Source of the DNA: Malaciobacter marinus
GTDB lineage: Bacteria > Campylobacterota > Campylobacteria > Campylobacterales > Arcobacteraceae
Reading direction: 5' to 3'
DNA: 64,000 nucleotides
Assembly: GCF_003544855.1 (NCBI RefSeq)
Contig: NZ_CP032101.1
Span: 372,001 to 436,000 of the forward strand
The position numbers and the translations under genes were made by a program. Under the pieces are notes generated by a model. The model was not told the origin of the DNA and searched no databases. It saw nothing but the letters and a program-made list of their open reading frames with translations. Below, piece by piece: positions 29,468-37,833 of this stretch (positions are counted from its first letter, which is position 1; the number at the start of each line of letters is the position of its first letter).

Positions 29468-30235
29468 ATGATAATTGATTGGGAAAAAAGTTTTGCAGCA
29501 ATATATAGAGCAAAAACAGACAGTTTAAAACCTGTGAAATATTTAGATGATACGACATTTGATGATTTAGTTGGAATAGAGAATCAAAAACAACAAATTA
29601 TTGAAAATACAACTAGATTTTTAAAAGGCTTGCCCTCAAATAATGTTTTACTTTGGGGTGCTAGAGGAACTGGTAAATCTTCAATTATAAAAGCTTTATT
29701 AAACAAATATAAGAATAAAGATTTAAGAGTTATAGAAATTAGTAGAGATGATTTGGATGAGTTAGTATATATTTCTGATGCAATTAGAGAAGAGCCTTAC
29801 AAGTTTATAATATTTTGTGATGATTTATCTTTTGAGGGTACAGAAAAAGCATATAAAGGTTTAAAACCTATTTTAGAAGGTTCTATTGAAGCTCCTGCTT
29901 CAAATATAAAGATATATGCCACATCAAATAGAAGACATATAGTAGCTGAATATCAAGGTGATAATGAGGGTACAAAAGTATCTAATAATGGAGAGATTCA
30001 TTATAGTGATAGTGTAGAAGAAAAAATATCTTTAAGTGATAGATTTGGACTTAGTATAGGTTTTTATAATGGAACACAACAAGATTACTTAAAAGTAATT
30101 AATAACTATTTTAAAGATTACAAAGGCGATATAAACGAGCTTCATAAAAAAGCATTACAATTTGCACAAAGTAGGTCAAGTAAAAGCCCTAGAACTGCAA
30201 AACAGTTCTATAATAGTTTTATCCAATCTAAATAA
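29468..30235 (+). CDS. AAA+ ATPase of the DUF815 type
   Basis: This is a 255-residue ATP-binding protein. Walker A is WGARGTGKSS near residue 62, Walker B is FIIFCDDLSFEG near residue 107, and a sensor region IYATSNRRHIV follows, with an arginine-rich SDRFGLSIGF segment. The order and spacing match the DUF815 family of AAA+ ATPases with unknown cellular role. It follows a membrane protein gene by 1 bp, and its end overlaps the convergent c-di-GMP gene by 8 bp. Confidence 0.82.
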   Translation: MIIDWEKSFAAIYRAKTDSLKPVKYLDDTTFDDLVGIENQKQQIIENTTRFLKGLPSNNVLLWGARGTGKSSIIKALLNKYKNKDLRVIEISRDDLDELVYISDAIREEPYKFIIFCDDLSFEGTEKAYKGLKPILEGSIEAPASNIKIYATSNRRHIVAEYQGDNEGTKVSNNGEIHYSDSVEEKISLSDRFGLSIGFYNGTQQDYLKVINNYFKDYKGDINELHKKALQFAQSRSSKSPRTAKQFYNSFIQSK

Positions 30236-32198
30236 TCTCTTGTGGTTTACCTATATAATATCCTTGCAAATAGTCAACTTTTAAATTTGTAAGAATATTA
30301 TAAATCTCTTTATTATGGACTTTTTCTGCAACTAATTTAATTTCTAACTCTTTTGCGAAGCTTATGATACTTTTTACAATTTTTAAAGCTTGTTTATCTA
30401 TATGAATATTTTCAATTAATGAACTATCAATTTTTAAATAATCAATATCTAATTTTATGATATACGCAAAATTTGAATACCCAGAACCAAAATCATCAAT
30501 AGCAATTTGAATATTATATTTTTTTAATTTTTTTATAAACTTATTTATAATCTCAAAGTGGTTTAATTCTTCACTTTCAAGTAATTCAATAGTTAATCTT
30601 TCGTTGATATTATACTTATCAATCATTTCAAATAAATAAGAAGTTGTTTTTTCATTTTTAATATCATCCATTGATAAGTTAATAGAAAAACTTAAATCTT
30701 TTTTATCTTTAAAATATTCAAAACTTTTTTTTATCATTGCTTCTGTTATTTTAGGATATTGTTTACTGCTTTTTGAAATCTCTAAAAATTTATCAGGAGT
30801 TATTATTTCATCATCTTTTACTATTCTAGCTAAAGCTTCATACTTATCAATCTTTTTTGTTTTTGTATTTTCTAAAGCTTGATAAAAAGGAATCAATTGG
30901 TCTTTTTCTAATGATTCTTTTAAAATAGAAGTTAATTTAATATGATTTTTATATTCATCTTTTAGAGTCAATTCATTATTAAAAACTTCTATATTTCTTT
31001 TCTCTTTTTTAGCAGTTCTAACTGCTAAAATTGCTTTTTCTAAGCTTCTTGATTTTGAATCTTTAGCAAGTCCTATTGTTGCTTGAATATTTATATCTAT
31101 ATCGTTGTATTTAAATACTTTTTTACTTATAGTTTTAATAAGGTCTTCACAAAAACTTATGCTAACTGAACCATTAGATAAAATTGCAAATTCATCACTA
31201 TGAAGTCTATAAACACTACCTGTTTTTTTAGAAGTTTTTACAAGTAATTTTGCAACTTCATTCATAATAAAATCACCTACTTTAACCCCATAAAAACTAT
31301 TTATTGTTTTAAATGAATCAAGTGAAACAACTATTAAACTATGATTATTATAAAGTTTTATATCTTCTTGTAATTTGGCTAGATTTGGTATTTTTGTTAG
31401 TGAATCTGTATATAAATTAGTTAATAATTGATTGTAATAATATGTAATAGTATCAAGTAATTTATTAAATCTATTTTGTAAAGAGTATATTTCTGCTGTT
31501 TTAGTTTTTATATGAGCTCTTTTTGTAAAGCTTGTATCTTTTGAAACTTTTTTTATCTCTTCTGTAAAATTTACAACAGGTTCAATAATCTTTTTATTAA
31601 TGATTTTATAAAAAATATAAAAATATAAGAATATAAAGAATATGAAAAATATTAGAAAATAATAAATCATCATATCAAGAGATATTTTTATCTCATTTGG
31701 AGGATATTTTATATCTAATACTCCATTTACATCTCCAACTTTTGCATTATGATGACAAGTAATACATTCTTTAGATACTTTTATTGGATATAAATATCTA
31801 ATACTTCCATTATCTTCTACTACAAACTGTTTTTCTCCTTCCATGGCTTTTTTGATAAGTGGATCACTATTTACTTTTTCTTTATCTTCTTTTATAACAC
31901 CCATTATTTTTTCTACATCTTTACTTCTATATGAATTTACTTCAAGATTGTGTCTAATATGCTCCATTCTATTTAGAATTTTTACTAAATCCTTTTTTGC
32001 CCACCCCTCTTGCATTCTTACATACATTGTTTCAAAAATAAGTTCACTTGTTTTTTTTGCATCATCCTCTGCTAAAGTTGTAAGTGCTGCTCTTTTAATA
32101 TATATTGTGGATAAAAATAAAGAAATTATGCTAAAAAGTAAAATTATTATTAAAATTCTAAATATAAGAGCTTTGTTAGTGATTAAGTTATTTTTCAT
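30228..32198 (-). CDS. membrane c-di-GMP phosphodiesterase: haem-c DUF3365-like sensor, degenerate GGDEF and EAL domain
   Basis: The protein has about 656 residues. An N-terminal helix is followed by a periplasmic sensor with ECITCHHN, a haem c CxxCH motif in a DUF3365/Tll0287-like context, then a second helix (YFLIFFIFFIFLYFYIFY). A GGDEF-like domain carries HSDEF instead of GGDEF and is probably inactive as a cyclase. The EAL domain keeps YEALAR, SINLS, ELLESE, IDDFGSGYS, LKIDSS and LQGYYIGKP, so phosphodiesterase activity is likely. The frame is open to 32240, but the ATG at 32198, with GGGAT upstream, starts at the natural N-terminus. Confidence 0.85.
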   Translation of the reverse strand: MKNNLITNKALIFRILIIILLFSIISLFLSTIYIKRAALTTLAEDDAKKTSELIFETMYVRMQEGWAKKDLVKILNRMEHIRHNLEVNSYRSKDVEKIMGVIKEDKEKVNSDPLIKKAMEGEKQFVVEDNGSIRYLYPIKVSKECITCHHNAKVGDVNGVLDIKYPPNEIKISLDMMIYYFLIFFIFFIFLYFYIFYKIINKKIIEPVVNFTEEIKKVSKDTSFTKRAHIKTKTAEIYSLQNRFNKLLDTITYYYNQLLTNLYTDSLTKIPNLAKLQEDIKLYNNHSLIVVSLDSFKTINSFYGVKVGDFIMNEVAKLLVKTSKKTGSVYRLHSDEFAILSNGSVSISFCEDLIKTISKKVFKYNDIDINIQATIGLAKDSKSRSLEKAILAVRTAKKEKRNIEVFNNELTLKDEYKNHIKLTSILKESLEKDQLIPFYQALENTKTKKIDKYEALARIVKDDEIITPDKFLEISKSSKQYPKITEAMIKKSFEYFKDKKDLSFSINLSMDDIKNEKTTSYLFEMIDKYNINERLTIELLESEELNHFEIINKFIKKLKKYNIQIAIDDFGSGYSNFAYIIKLDIDYLKIDSSLIENIHIDKQALKIVKSIISFAKELEIKLVAEKVHNKEIYNILTNLKVDYLQGYYIGKPQEII

Positions 32199-32335
32199 TA
32201 TGATCCCAATAAGTAAATTACTTATAAGATTATATATCACATAAACTATATATTAATTTAAAAAATTACAACTTAACTACTTTTTAAATATTAACCAATT
32301 TTTAGATATAATATATACTTAAATAAAGGAAAAAA

Positions 32336-32668
32336 TTGAAAGATTTAACTACATTTTATACGAATAAAAATATATTATATAAAGATATAAATGAGATAAT
32401 ACCAAAACAATTAGGTAGTAGAAAGAAAATAAAAATTTATACAGCCACAGATATAAAATCAGCATATTATGCAATTTTTATAGTTGATTCAAAAAGTAGA
32501 TTTATTAGAAAAAATGCAAATGATTTATTAGAGCTTTTTGAGAAATTAAAAGAGTTTAAAGAGCATAATTTTAAACATAAAGAGTTATTAATAAGTTCAC
32601 CACTTTGTTCAAAAGCAAAAAAATATTTACAAGATAATGACTGGAGAGTAAGAGTTGATTTTATGTGA
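32336..32668 (+). CDS. small protein of unknown function upstream of coaX
   Basis: This 110-residue, lysine-rich soluble protein starts with TTG at 32336, preceded by AAAGGA with 5-bp spacing. No family motif is recognised. A segment near the middle (KIKIYTATDIKSAYYAIFIVD) looks like a beta-strand/helix core. The gene overlaps coaX by 14 bp, so translational coupling with pantothenate kinase is likely, but no functional link is visible. Confidence 0.65.
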   Translation: MKDLTTFYTNKNILYKDINEIIPKQLGSRKKIKIYTATDIKSAYYAIFIVDSKSRFIRKNANDLLELFEKLKEFKEHNFKHKELLISSPLCSKAKKYLQDNDWRVRVDFM

Positions 32669-33281
32669 TATAGGAAATACTACATTTCATTTTTTAATAA
32701 ATGGAAAAGAGAAAAAGTATTTTTTAAATGAAAAGTTACCAAGTTTTAATCAAAGAGTATATTATATATCTGTAAATGATAGTGGCACAAAAAATTTAAA
32801 ATATTCAAATGATGATGTTATTGATTTAGAAAACCATTTAGAGTTTAAAACAAAATATAAAGGTATGGGACTTGATAGAAAAATTGCATGTATTGCAAAT
32901 AAAGATGCAATAATAGTAGATGCAGGAAGTGCAATAACTGTTGATATTATGAAAAAAGGCAAACATAAAGGTGGTTTTATTCTTCCTGGATTTAAAGCTA
33001 TTAAAGATTTGTATCCAAATACTTCTCATAAATTACAGTTTGATTTTAATCCAAAGGTAAATTTAGATAAAATCCCACTTTGTACACAAGATGCGATATC
33101 ATACGCAATCTTAAAATCAATCATACAACCAATAAAAAATATTAGAAACAAACAACAAATCATTTTTACAGGTGGAGATGGAGAATTTTTAAGTAAATAT
33201 TTTAAAAATAGTATCTATAAAAAAGATTTGATTTTTGAAAATATGAAAAGGATAATTGATGCTAACAATTGCATTGCCTAA
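32655..33281 (+). CDS. coaX: type III pantothenate kinase
   Basis: CoaX phosphorylates pantothenate, the first step of coenzyme A synthesis. The 208-residue protein is short for the family but has the N-terminal phosphate motif CDIGNTT (residues 4-10), the GMGLDRK segment, IVDAGSAITVDIM and GGFILPGFKA, and a late FTGGDGEFL. The start codon is TTG with GGAG 8 bp upstream. It overlaps the preceding small gene and hisG, so the run 32336-34559 looks like one operon. Confidence 0.9.
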   Translation: MILCDIGNTTFHFLINGKEKKYFLNEKLPSFNQRVYYISVNDSGTKNLKYSNDDVIDLENHLEFKTKYKGMGLDRKIACIANKDAIIVDAGSAITVDIMKKGKHKGGFILPGFKAIKDLYPNTSHKLQFDFNPKVNLDKIPLCTQDAISYAILKSIIQPIKNIRNKQQIIFTGGDGEFLSKYFKNSIYKKDLIFENMKRIIDANNCIA

Positions 33282-33867
33282 AGGAAGAATTGCACAAGAG
33301 ACTTTAGAAAAGTTTGAAAAAGCTTTTGATGACAAGTTTATATTTGAAGATAGAAAGTTAATACTAGAAAAAGGTAATTTTAGATTTTTAAATGTTAGAA
33401 ATCAAGATGTACCTACTTATGTTATGCATGGAGCTGCTGATTTAGGTGTAGTAGGGCTTGATGTTTTAGAAGAGAAAGAGTATGACTTAATAAAACTATT
33501 AAATTTAAATCTTGGAAAATGTAAGCTTGCTTTTGGATTAAGAAAAGGTGAAGAGTTAGATTTTTCAAAAAGTGAAATTAAAGTTGCAACTAAGCATGAA
33601 AAAATTGCAAAGAAATATTTTGAACAAAAAGCAATGGCAGTTGAAATTATTAAACTATATGGTTCAATCGAACTTGCACCTATTGTAGGACTTAGTGATT
33701 GTATAGTTGATATTGTAGAAACAGGAACTACAATGAAACAAAATGGATTAGAAGTAGGGCCTACTATTATGGAAAGTAGCGCACACTTAATTGCAAATAA
33801 AAATGCATTTTATGCAAAAAAACAAGCTATTTTAGAATTAAAAGAAAGATTAGAAAAAGTACTATAA
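33259..33867 (+). CDS. hisG: ATP phosphoribosyltransferase, short form
   Basis: HisG performs the first step of histidine synthesis. At about 203 residues it is the short (HisG_S) form, without the C-terminal regulatory ACT-like domain. Motifs are LTIALPKGRI at the N-terminus, VMHGAADLGVVGLDVL, and DIVETGTTMKQNGL as the PRPP-binding loop. Short HisG usually needs a HisZ partner, and no hisZ is in the window. The ATG at 33259 is preferred over a TTG at 33256 because of the AAAAGGA spacing. It overlaps coaX. Confidence 0.95.
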   Translation: MLTIALPKGRIAQETLEKFEKAFDDKFIFEDRKLILEKGNFRFLNVRNQDVPTYVMHGAADLGVVGLDVLEEKEYDLIKLLNLNLGKCKLAFGLRKGEELDFSKSEIKVATKHEKIAKKYFEQKAMAVEIIKLYGSIELAPIVGLSDCIVDIVETGTTMKQNGLEVGPTIMESSAHLIANKNAFYAKKQAILELKERLEKVL

Positions 33868-34559
33868 TGGGATTAGATTTATACTCAAAAGTTGAACAAT
33901 ATTTAGATTTTGAAGATGAGGTTTATTTACTTCACAAAGAGTTTATGACTTTTGTGATGGTAAATGAACTTGACAATATAATTGATATTGGATGTGGACA
34001 AGGATATTTTCTTGAAAACTTAAAAATCAATGGAAAAAAAGCATTTGGTATTGATTTAAGTAGTGAGCAAATAAAAGTTTGTAAACAAAGAGAAGTTGAT
34101 GCTAAGTGTATAGCACTTGATAAAGTAAAAGAAAAATTTGATTGTGCAACTGCAATTTTTGATGTAGTTAATTATATTCCTAGCAATCACTTAAAACAGT
34201 TCTTTAAAGATACATATGAAGTTTTAAATGATGGTGGATATTATATGTTTGATGTAAATTCACTATTTGGATTCAATGATGTTGCAGATGGAAGTTTGAA
34301 TATAAATAAAGAGAATAAATTTATAGCAATTGATGCAGTTTTTGATGAAGATGAACTAAATACAAATATTATTCTTTTTGAACAAAAACAGAATAATTTA
34401 TATGAAAAACAAGAAGATTTAATAACTCAATATTACCATGATATACCTAGTTTAAAAAAACTTTTAAAAGAAGTTGGCTTTAGTGTAGAATCAATTAGTG
34501 ATTTTAATCTTCATGGTTTTGATGAAGCAGATAAACATATTTTTATTTGTAAAAAATAG
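33867..34559 (+). CDS. class I SAM-dependent methyltransferase
   Basis: This is a 230-residue protein with a Rossmann methyltransferase core. IIDIGCGQGYFLENL is motif I (SAM-binding) near residue 38, AFGIDLSSEQI is the acidic loop after strand 2, and DCATAIFDVVNYIP is motif IV. The substrate cannot be deduced. Its ATG overlaps the hisG stop by one base (TAATG), putting it at the end of the coaX-hisG run. Confidence 0.85.
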   Translation: MGLDLYSKVEQYLDFEDEVYLLHKEFMTFVMVNELDNIIDIGCGQGYFLENLKINGKKAFGIDLSSEQIKVCKQREVDAKCIALDKVKEKFDCATAIFDVVNYIPSNHLKQFFKDTYEVLNDGGYYMFDVNSLFGFNDVADGSLNINKENKFIAIDAVFDEDELNTNIILFEQKQNNLYEKQEDLITQYYHDIPSLKKLLKEVGFSVESISDFNLHGFDEADKHIFICKK

Positions 34560-34629
34560 ATACTTATTTTAAATCAATGATAAATTTAAAAGGTTTATAT
34601 ACTATTTTATAAACTTTTTAAAGGTTATT

Positions 34630-35226
34630 ATGATGAACTACCCAAACTTTTTTGATGAAATAGAATCAATTACTTTAGAAGATAAACTCTCAAACTTTTT
34701 AGGTGCATTTGAAGATGGAGTTATTGAATTTAATTATTTAGATGTAGTAAAAATAGCAGGTCATTCATGTCCTACTGTTTTAGGAGCATATTTGATGTGC
34801 AGTGAAGGATTAAAGGCTTTATATAAGTTGACCTTACCTAAAAGGGGAGAGATTAAAGTAGAGTTTAAAAATGCTTCAACTGAAGGAACAACAGGAGTTG
34901 TTGCAAATGTAATTAGTGCAATAACAGCAGCTACAACAAATACAGGATTTAAAGGAATTTCAGGAAACTTTGATAGAAGAAATCTACTTTTTTTTGAACA
35001 AGATATATCTTCAAGTGTAAAATTTACAAGATTAGATACAAATGAAAGTGTTGATGTTTATTATGATTGTAATAGTATAACTTTTGAACCTATGGTGTCA
35101 GAATTGATGAAAAAAATAGTTCAAAAAAAAGCAAGTGATGAAGAGAAAAAACTCTTTAGTAAGCTTTGGCAAGATAGAGTTGAAAAAATTTCTAAAAATA
35201 TAAAAGAAGTGATAAAAATAATCTAA
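34630..35226 (+). CDS. FmdE-like domain protein
   Basis: This 198-residue protein has a conserved segment AGHSCPTVLGAYLMC near residue 47, followed by a glycine/threonine-rich region (NASTEGTTGVVANV). The pattern resembles FmdE/GhtC-type proteins, a family named after molybdenum formylmethanofuran dehydrogenase subunit E, found widely outside methanogens. The His/Cys pair suggests metal binding. Its role here is unknown. AAAGG precedes the start, and either of two adjacent ATGs could be used. Confidence 0.6.
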   Translation: MMNYPNFFDEIESITLEDKLSNFLGAFEDGVIEFNYLDVVKIAGHSCPTVLGAYLMCSEGLKALYKLTLPKRGEIKVEFKNASTEGTTGVVANVISAITAATTNTGFKGISGNFDRRNLLFFEQDISSSVKFTRLDTNESVDVYYDCNSITFEPMVSELMKKIVQKKASDEEKKLFSKLWQDRVEKISKNIKEVIKII

Positions 35227-35336
35227 ACTCTTTTATTATAACTTTTGTATTATTACTATTATTACTATGTTTTTTAGTTTTAAAAAATATTAAAATTGAA
35301 TTATATAAATAATTTATTATATTATTTTAGCTACTA

Positions 35337-35345
35337 TGTTATACT
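35337..35345 (+). promoter_or_regulatory. extended -10 promoter of the Sel1/lipase gene pair
   Basis: The sequence TGT-TATACT is an extended -10 element 36 bp upstream of the Sel1-repeat gene start at 35382, in a very AT-rich region. It suggests that the pair is transcribed from its own promoter, separate from the upstream FmdE-like gene. Confidence 0.5.
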
Positions 35346-35381
35346 ATATTAATACAAAAACAAATAAACAGGAAAAATAGT

Positions 35382-36482
35382 ATGCAAAATATAATAAAAA
35401 CCCTACTAATAATATGTATAACAACAGTAGTATTAAATGCACAAGAATTAAAAAAAAGTGAATATGATATAAACCAATGCATAAAAATAGAATATACAAA
35501 AGAAGATATAAAAAAATATAAAAAACTAATACAAGAGGGTGAACTACAAGGATATAGTTGTGCAGGTATATACTATGCAAGACAAGGTAACTTTGATGAA
35601 GCAATAGATTACTTTAATAAAGGAAAAGAAAAAGGAAGTATAGAATCATATGCACAATTAGGAAGTCTATATTTAAGTTTTTTACATGATAATAAAAAAG
35701 CAGTTAAAAACTTTAAAGTAGCAGCAAATGCAGGACATGGAAAATCAGCACATAATTTAGGTGTGTATTATTATAAAAACTTTAAATATGATGAAGCATA
35801 TAAATGGTTTATGAAATCATATGAAATGGGTGATATTAACTCACTAATTTCTATTGGACTGATGTATATAGACCAAAAAAAATATGATGAAGCAATAAGT
35901 ACTTTTAAAAAAGTTGGAGAATTAGGTGAGCCAAGAGGTTATTATGAACTGGGGACTTTTTACCAATTAAATAAAGATATGCAAGATAAAGAAAAAGGAA
36001 TAAATTATTATAAAAAATGTTATGAGATGGGATATGGAAAATGTGCCTCAGCAATAGGAGAGTATTATGAAGAAGACGAAAAAGATTACAAAAAAGCAAT
36101 TGAGTGGTATAAAAAAGGTGTTAAACTTCAATATAGAGGTTCTCTTCAAAAATTAGGTCTTTTATATGCAACAATATTAAAAGATTTTAATAAGTCAATT
36201 TATTGGTATAAGAAATGTTATGAAGAATTTAAATATTCAGGATGTGCAGCTGATATAGGATATACATATCAAATAGATTTAAAAGATTATAAAAAAGCTG
36301 AAAAGTGGTATAAAATAGGATACAAATTAGGAAGTGGAAAAGCTGCAAATAATTTAGGATATATTTACAATTATACATATAAAGATGAAAAAAATGCAAT
36401 TATATGGTATAAAAAAGCTGCTAAATTAGGACATAAAAAAGCTATTAATAAACTAAATGATTTAGGAGTATCATATGAGTAA
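35382..36482 (+). CDS. secreted Sel1-repeat protein, candidate immunity partner of the adjacent lipase
   Basis: The 366-residue protein starts with a signal peptide (MQNIIKTLLIICITTVVLNAQ). The rest is a run of about eight Sel1/TPR-like helical repeats of roughly 36 residues, for example AAIEWYKKG-like units such as KKAIEWYKKGVKLQYRGSLQ and KNAIIWYKKAAKLGHKKAIN. Its stop overlaps the start of the Tle1-like lipase gene by 8 bp. Sel1-repeat proteins beside Tle-type lipases are known as immunity or accessory proteins, and a periplasmic location would suit neutralising a phospholipase delivered there. That role is inference. Confidence 0.8.
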   Translation: MQNIIKTLLIICITTVVLNAQELKKSEYDINQCIKIEYTKEDIKKYKKLIQEGELQGYSCAGIYYARQGNFDEAIDYFNKGKEKGSIESYAQLGSLYLSFLHDNKKAVKNFKVAANAGHGKSAHNLGVYYYKNFKYDEAYKWFMKSYEMGDINSLISIGLMYIDQKKYDEAISTFKKVGELGEPRGYYELGTFYQLNKDMQDKEKGINYYKKCYEMGYGKCASAIGEYYEEDEKDYKKAIEWYKKGVKLQYRGSLQKLGLLYATILKDFNKSIYWYKKCYEEFKYSGCAADIGYTYQIDLKDYKKAEKWYKIGYKLGSGKAANNLGYIYNYTYKDEKNAIIWYKKAAKLGHKKAINKLNDLGVSYE

Positions 36483-37833
36483 TGATATAACTAAAGGAAA
36501 TGCATTTCATAAAGAGGGTGAAGTAGTACACTTAAATGAATTTTGTACCAAAGAGAATGAAGCAATAGAAGAAGATATAAAAACTAGAATCGCTTATATG
36601 GTTATATCAAATGAAGATATAAAAGAGTTATTGAATTCAACTGATGATAAACAAATAATCTTAGATAAAGTAATAGAAGAATATAAACCTTATTTGATAA
36701 AAGCTGTAGAAAAAGAGAGTACTAAAAATAATAAACCCTTAATTTTCGATGATTTACGTGGTGTAAATGAAGAGATAATTGATAAAAAATTGGTAAAACT
36801 TTGTACCACTCAATTGTATAACTCAAAATCTTATGGAAGTGTATTAAAAGCAAAAAAGTATCACCATGCATATAAAAAAGTACTGCAAAAAAATCTAAAA
36901 GAAAATCTTGAAAAGAAAAGCACTTCTGCTTTGACTTTTACTAAAGATAATTGTAATGAGATTATAACAAAAGAAGTAAATAAAACTTCAAAAAAACCAA
37001 ATAAAGATGAACAGGCATATATAGTACTATCTATGCCATATGTTTATAATATAAAAGATGATTCTAAAACAAAAGAGTTAGAACTAATGTCTTATGAAGA
37101 TAAAATAATAGCATCATTTATGCCTGAGTTAATAGTCGAATATGGAGTGTTTTTTGATGGAACAAATAATAATATATATAATATAGATTTTTATAAAAAC
37201 TTTAAAAAGTTTTTAAAAGAGCCAGCAAAAGATATAGAAGATGGCTTAAATGGAAATGATGAATTAGAAGACAGAGAAAAACTAAAAGATAGAAAACAAG
37301 GAACAATTGAAGAATACATCCTTTCAATAGATAACCCAGAGTTTACAAAAAAAACAAAAAAAATGATTATAAATCAAATGAATAATGCTTCAATAAGATA
37401 TTTTGATAGTAAATTAGTTCTTAAATTAGATCATGATGAAATTATAACTACTAAAAAAGCAGAAAAAGATTCAAAAAAAGTATTTGATTATTTACTTGAT
37501 GTAAAAAATAGTAAAAAAGATGCCCAAGAAAAAACTATTTCTGATTATATAATAAAAGAAATACTTCCAGATGATAATGAAGATAGTAGCTTTACAAATG
37601 GTGAAACAAACATAAGTAGATTATATGAATTATATGATGGAGATGATGTAAAGAAAAACAAAGATGCTCTTCCAAATACTAGATTTAAACTTTATGAAAG
37701 TGGTTCTGGAACTTTTAATCCTTTTATACAAAAAGATTATGAAGATGACTCTGTAGTTGGACTGGGTCTTGGAATGGGAGAGAGTGGAGTAATAGCACAT
37801 TGTTTATACTCTTGTATAAAAATGGTTGAATAA
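36475..37833 (+). CDS. N-terminal fragment of the Tle1-like lipase, as translated up to the TAA
   Basis: As read, this frame gives a 452-residue protein ending KMVE just before the lipase elbow. It would contain the effector N-terminus and the DGT oxyanion-side motif but no catalytic serine, so it should be inactive as a phospholipase. Its start overlaps the Sel1-repeat gene (ATGAGTAA). It is listed separately because annotation pipelines may report it as its own gene; the parent feature spans 36475-39216. Confidence 0.5.
   Translation: MSNDITKGNAFHKEGEVVHLNEFCTKENEAIEEDIKTRIAYMVISNEDIKELLNSTDDKQIILDKVIEEYKPYLIKAVEKESTKNNKPLIFDDLRGVNEEIIDKKLVKLCTTQLYNSKSYGSVLKAKKYHHAYKKVLQKNLKENLEKKSTSALTFTKDNCNEIITKEVNKTSKKPNKDEQAYIVLSMPYVYNIKDDSKTKELELMSYEDKIIASFMPELIVEYGVFFDGTNNNIYNIDFYKNFKKFLKEPAKDIEDGLNGNDELEDREKLKDRKQGTIEEYILSIDNPEFTKKTKKMIINQMNNASIRYFDSKLVLKLDHDEIITTKKAEKDSKKVFDYLLDVKNSKKDAQEKTISDYIIKEILPDDNEDSSFTNGETNISRLYELYDGDDVKKNKDALPNTRFKLYESGSGTFNPFIQKDYEDDSVVGLGLGMGESGVIAHCLYSCIKMVE
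37831..37833 (+). other. in-frame TAA stop interrupting the lipase frame
   Basis: The codon context is GAA-TAA-TTA. A single base change from CAA, GAA or AAA would create it. The downstream frame stays open for a further 460 codons and encodes the conserved GxSxG, Asp and His motifs, so no frameshift is needed to restore the protein. Confidence 0.9.

Noticed and set aside
35344-35604. Minus-strand Leu/Tyr-rich frame opposite the Sel1 signal peptide
   Set aside because: Its composition is what reverse-reading an A-rich coding strand gives, and it would run across the promoter of the Sel1 gene.
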